Below, one piece after another: positions 63,462 through 64,000 of a stretch of DNA of 64,000 bases. Both the position numbers and the translations under genes were made by a program. The notes under the pieces are model-generated. The model did not search any database. It saw only the letters and a program-made list of their open reading frames with translations, and was not told the origin of the DNA. The stretch comes from Mesolinea sp040772305 (GTDB taxonomy: Bacteria > Chloroflexota > Anaerolineae > Anaerolineales > Anaerolineaceae), in contig JAXGYK010000001.1 of assembly GCA_040772305.1 (NCBI GenBank), positions 1,488,001 to 1,552,000 of the forward strand. The letters are read 5' to 3'. Position 1 is the first letter of the stretch. Each line of letters opens with the position of its first letter.

Positions 63462-63851
63462 TTACTTAGTTTCATCTTTACCGTGGCAGAACTCCTTGAC
63501 TTCGTCACTGCATTCGCCTTTTTTGGAGCAATCCCTTTTTTCTTTGGTGGGGCAATCCTCTCGTTTTTCCGGCTGACAGGCTTTATGTTCAGTGGCCGCC
63601 AGAGTTTCAATATCCTTTGCAAGTTCGTGCAATACCGACCGTTCTACGGTATAGTGCATGTAATATCCACGCTTTTTCCCCACAAGCAAGCCGGCTTCTC
63701 GCAACACTCTCAGATGTTGAGATATAGTTGCTTCGGTCAGATTCAGCTCGTTTGCCAGCGCTCGGACGCAATAATTGTGTTGTAGCAGCAAAGTCAAAAT
63801 GTTCATACGTGTTTCATCGGCAATAGCTTTTAGTACCTTATTCTTGTCCAT
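63462..63851 (-). CDS. ArsR-family regulator with Cys-rich tail
   Basis: 129 residues. Winged helix-turn-helix at about 5-80 (ADETRMNILTLLLQHNYCVRALANELNLTEATISQHLRVLREAGLLV). The last 40 residues are charged and contain five Cys (CQPEK, DCPTK, DCSKK, ECSDE, FCHGK), suggesting metal binding. It lies 17 nt before the ATPase gene and likely represses this exporter operon until a metal or thiol signal appears. No CxC ArsR motif is seen, but there is a Cys in the recognition region. Confidence 0.9.
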   Translation of the reverse strand: MDKNKVLKAIADETRMNILTLLLQHNYCVRALANELNLTEATISQHLRVLREAGLLVGKKRGYYMHYTVERSVLHELAKDIETLAATEHKACQPEKREDCPTKEKRDCSKKGECSDEVKEFCHGKDETK

Positions 63852-63873
63852 GAAATTCCTCCTGCTAGTTTAG

Positions 63874-63922
63874 TTAGGTGCTTACCTAATTAGATTGTAG
63901 TGCGTGAATTTAATTAAGTCAA
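63874..63922 (-). promoter_or_regulatory. Promoter and operator of the ArsR-ABC operon
   Basis: On the minus strand TTGACT (63917-63922) and TACAAT (63894-63899) are 17 nt apart. A perfect palindrome TTAGGT-AAGC-ACCTAA (63874-63889) lies just downstream of the -10, with an extra TTAGGT half-site upstream of the -35. Its location fits repression by ArsR. Confidence 0.8.
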
Positions 63923-64000
63923 TACCTAATCGAATTTACTAATTAAATTTGCTGTCTTTCAGAACATACTGAGAACTAATGTACTGCTGCCAAAGATGAG

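Noticed and set aside
1..64000. CRISPR array
   Set aside because: No regularly spaced short direct repeats were seen in any intergenic region; only local tandem repeats at 46343-46409.
1..64000. Phage or integrase genes
   Set aside because: Apart from the two transposases no recombinase, capsid or portal-like protein is present, so the islands are not called prophage or ICE.

Overview
The window looks like chromosomal DNA of an anaerobic, fermentative member of the Chloroflexota, most likely class Anaerolineae. This is an inference from gene content and protein style: LysM proteins with a zinc ribbon and a Pro/Thr-rich linker, a two-subunit glycine decarboxylase (gcvPA/gcvPB), a fused gamma-alpha KorA with KorB, a one-chain ADP-forming acyl-CoA synthetase and an ApgM-type phosphoglycerate mutase. 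No rRNA or other formal marker is present, so the rank is tentative.

Layout: 1-4343 is housekeeping (end of a probable RluB-type gene, a membrane protein, plsX, tRNA-Leu, a LysM/M23 peptidase, exodeoxyribonuclease III). 4344-16500 is an AT-richer accessory island devoted to cyclic-di-GMP: two paralogous large membrane GAF-GGDEF-EAL genes, each preceded by a small overlapping gene, and two membrane GGDEF genes. The island also holds an IS481-type insertion sequence, a repeated structured intergenic motif and a tRNA-Thr-like remnant. The two large paralogues share a nearly identical 1.19-kb 3' tract, which points to recent gene conversion. One copy is decaying: it has a nonsense mutation in the EAL domain and a frameshift in its small partner.

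16500-32830 is amino-acid catabolism and central metabolism: a glycine-riboswitch-controlled gcvH-gcvPA-gcvPB operon, a heterodimeric ABC exporter, a GntR-type regulator with korA-korB, pyruvate kinase, alanine dehydrogenase, and argF-rocD. 33247-42958 is housekeeping and envelope: ybeY, a PgpH-like HD protein, a ComEA-like protein, a DUF1385 protein, trxB, a LysM protein, hemW-like, an L,D-transpeptidase and a HAD phosphatase. 43079-44145 is a second insertion sequence, with an unusually long 26-bp target duplication, inserted exactly at the end of an ADP-forming acyl-CoA synthetase gene. 46893-58364 resumes metabolism: a YfcC-type carrier with an Xaa-dipeptidase-like amidohydrolase, a GarR-like dehydrogenase, apgM, an esterase, a lipoprotein, an AmrS-like radical SAM enzyme, hutH, a cyclophilin and a membrane protein. 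58674-63851 is another AT-rich accessory block: a TetR regulator with two tandem operators and two membrane-anchored alpha/beta hydrolases, then an ArsR regulator with a Cys-rich tail and an ABC-2 exporter.

Taken together, HutH, RocD, ArgF, Ald, GcvP, KorAB, ADP-forming acyl-CoA synthetase and the YfcC/dipeptidase pair suggest an organism that ferments peptides and amino acids, using ferredoxin-linked 2-oxoacid oxidation and substrate-level phosphorylation. The most unusual parts are the duplicated c-di-GMP modules with their coupled small protein, and the long-target-duplication insertion sequence.
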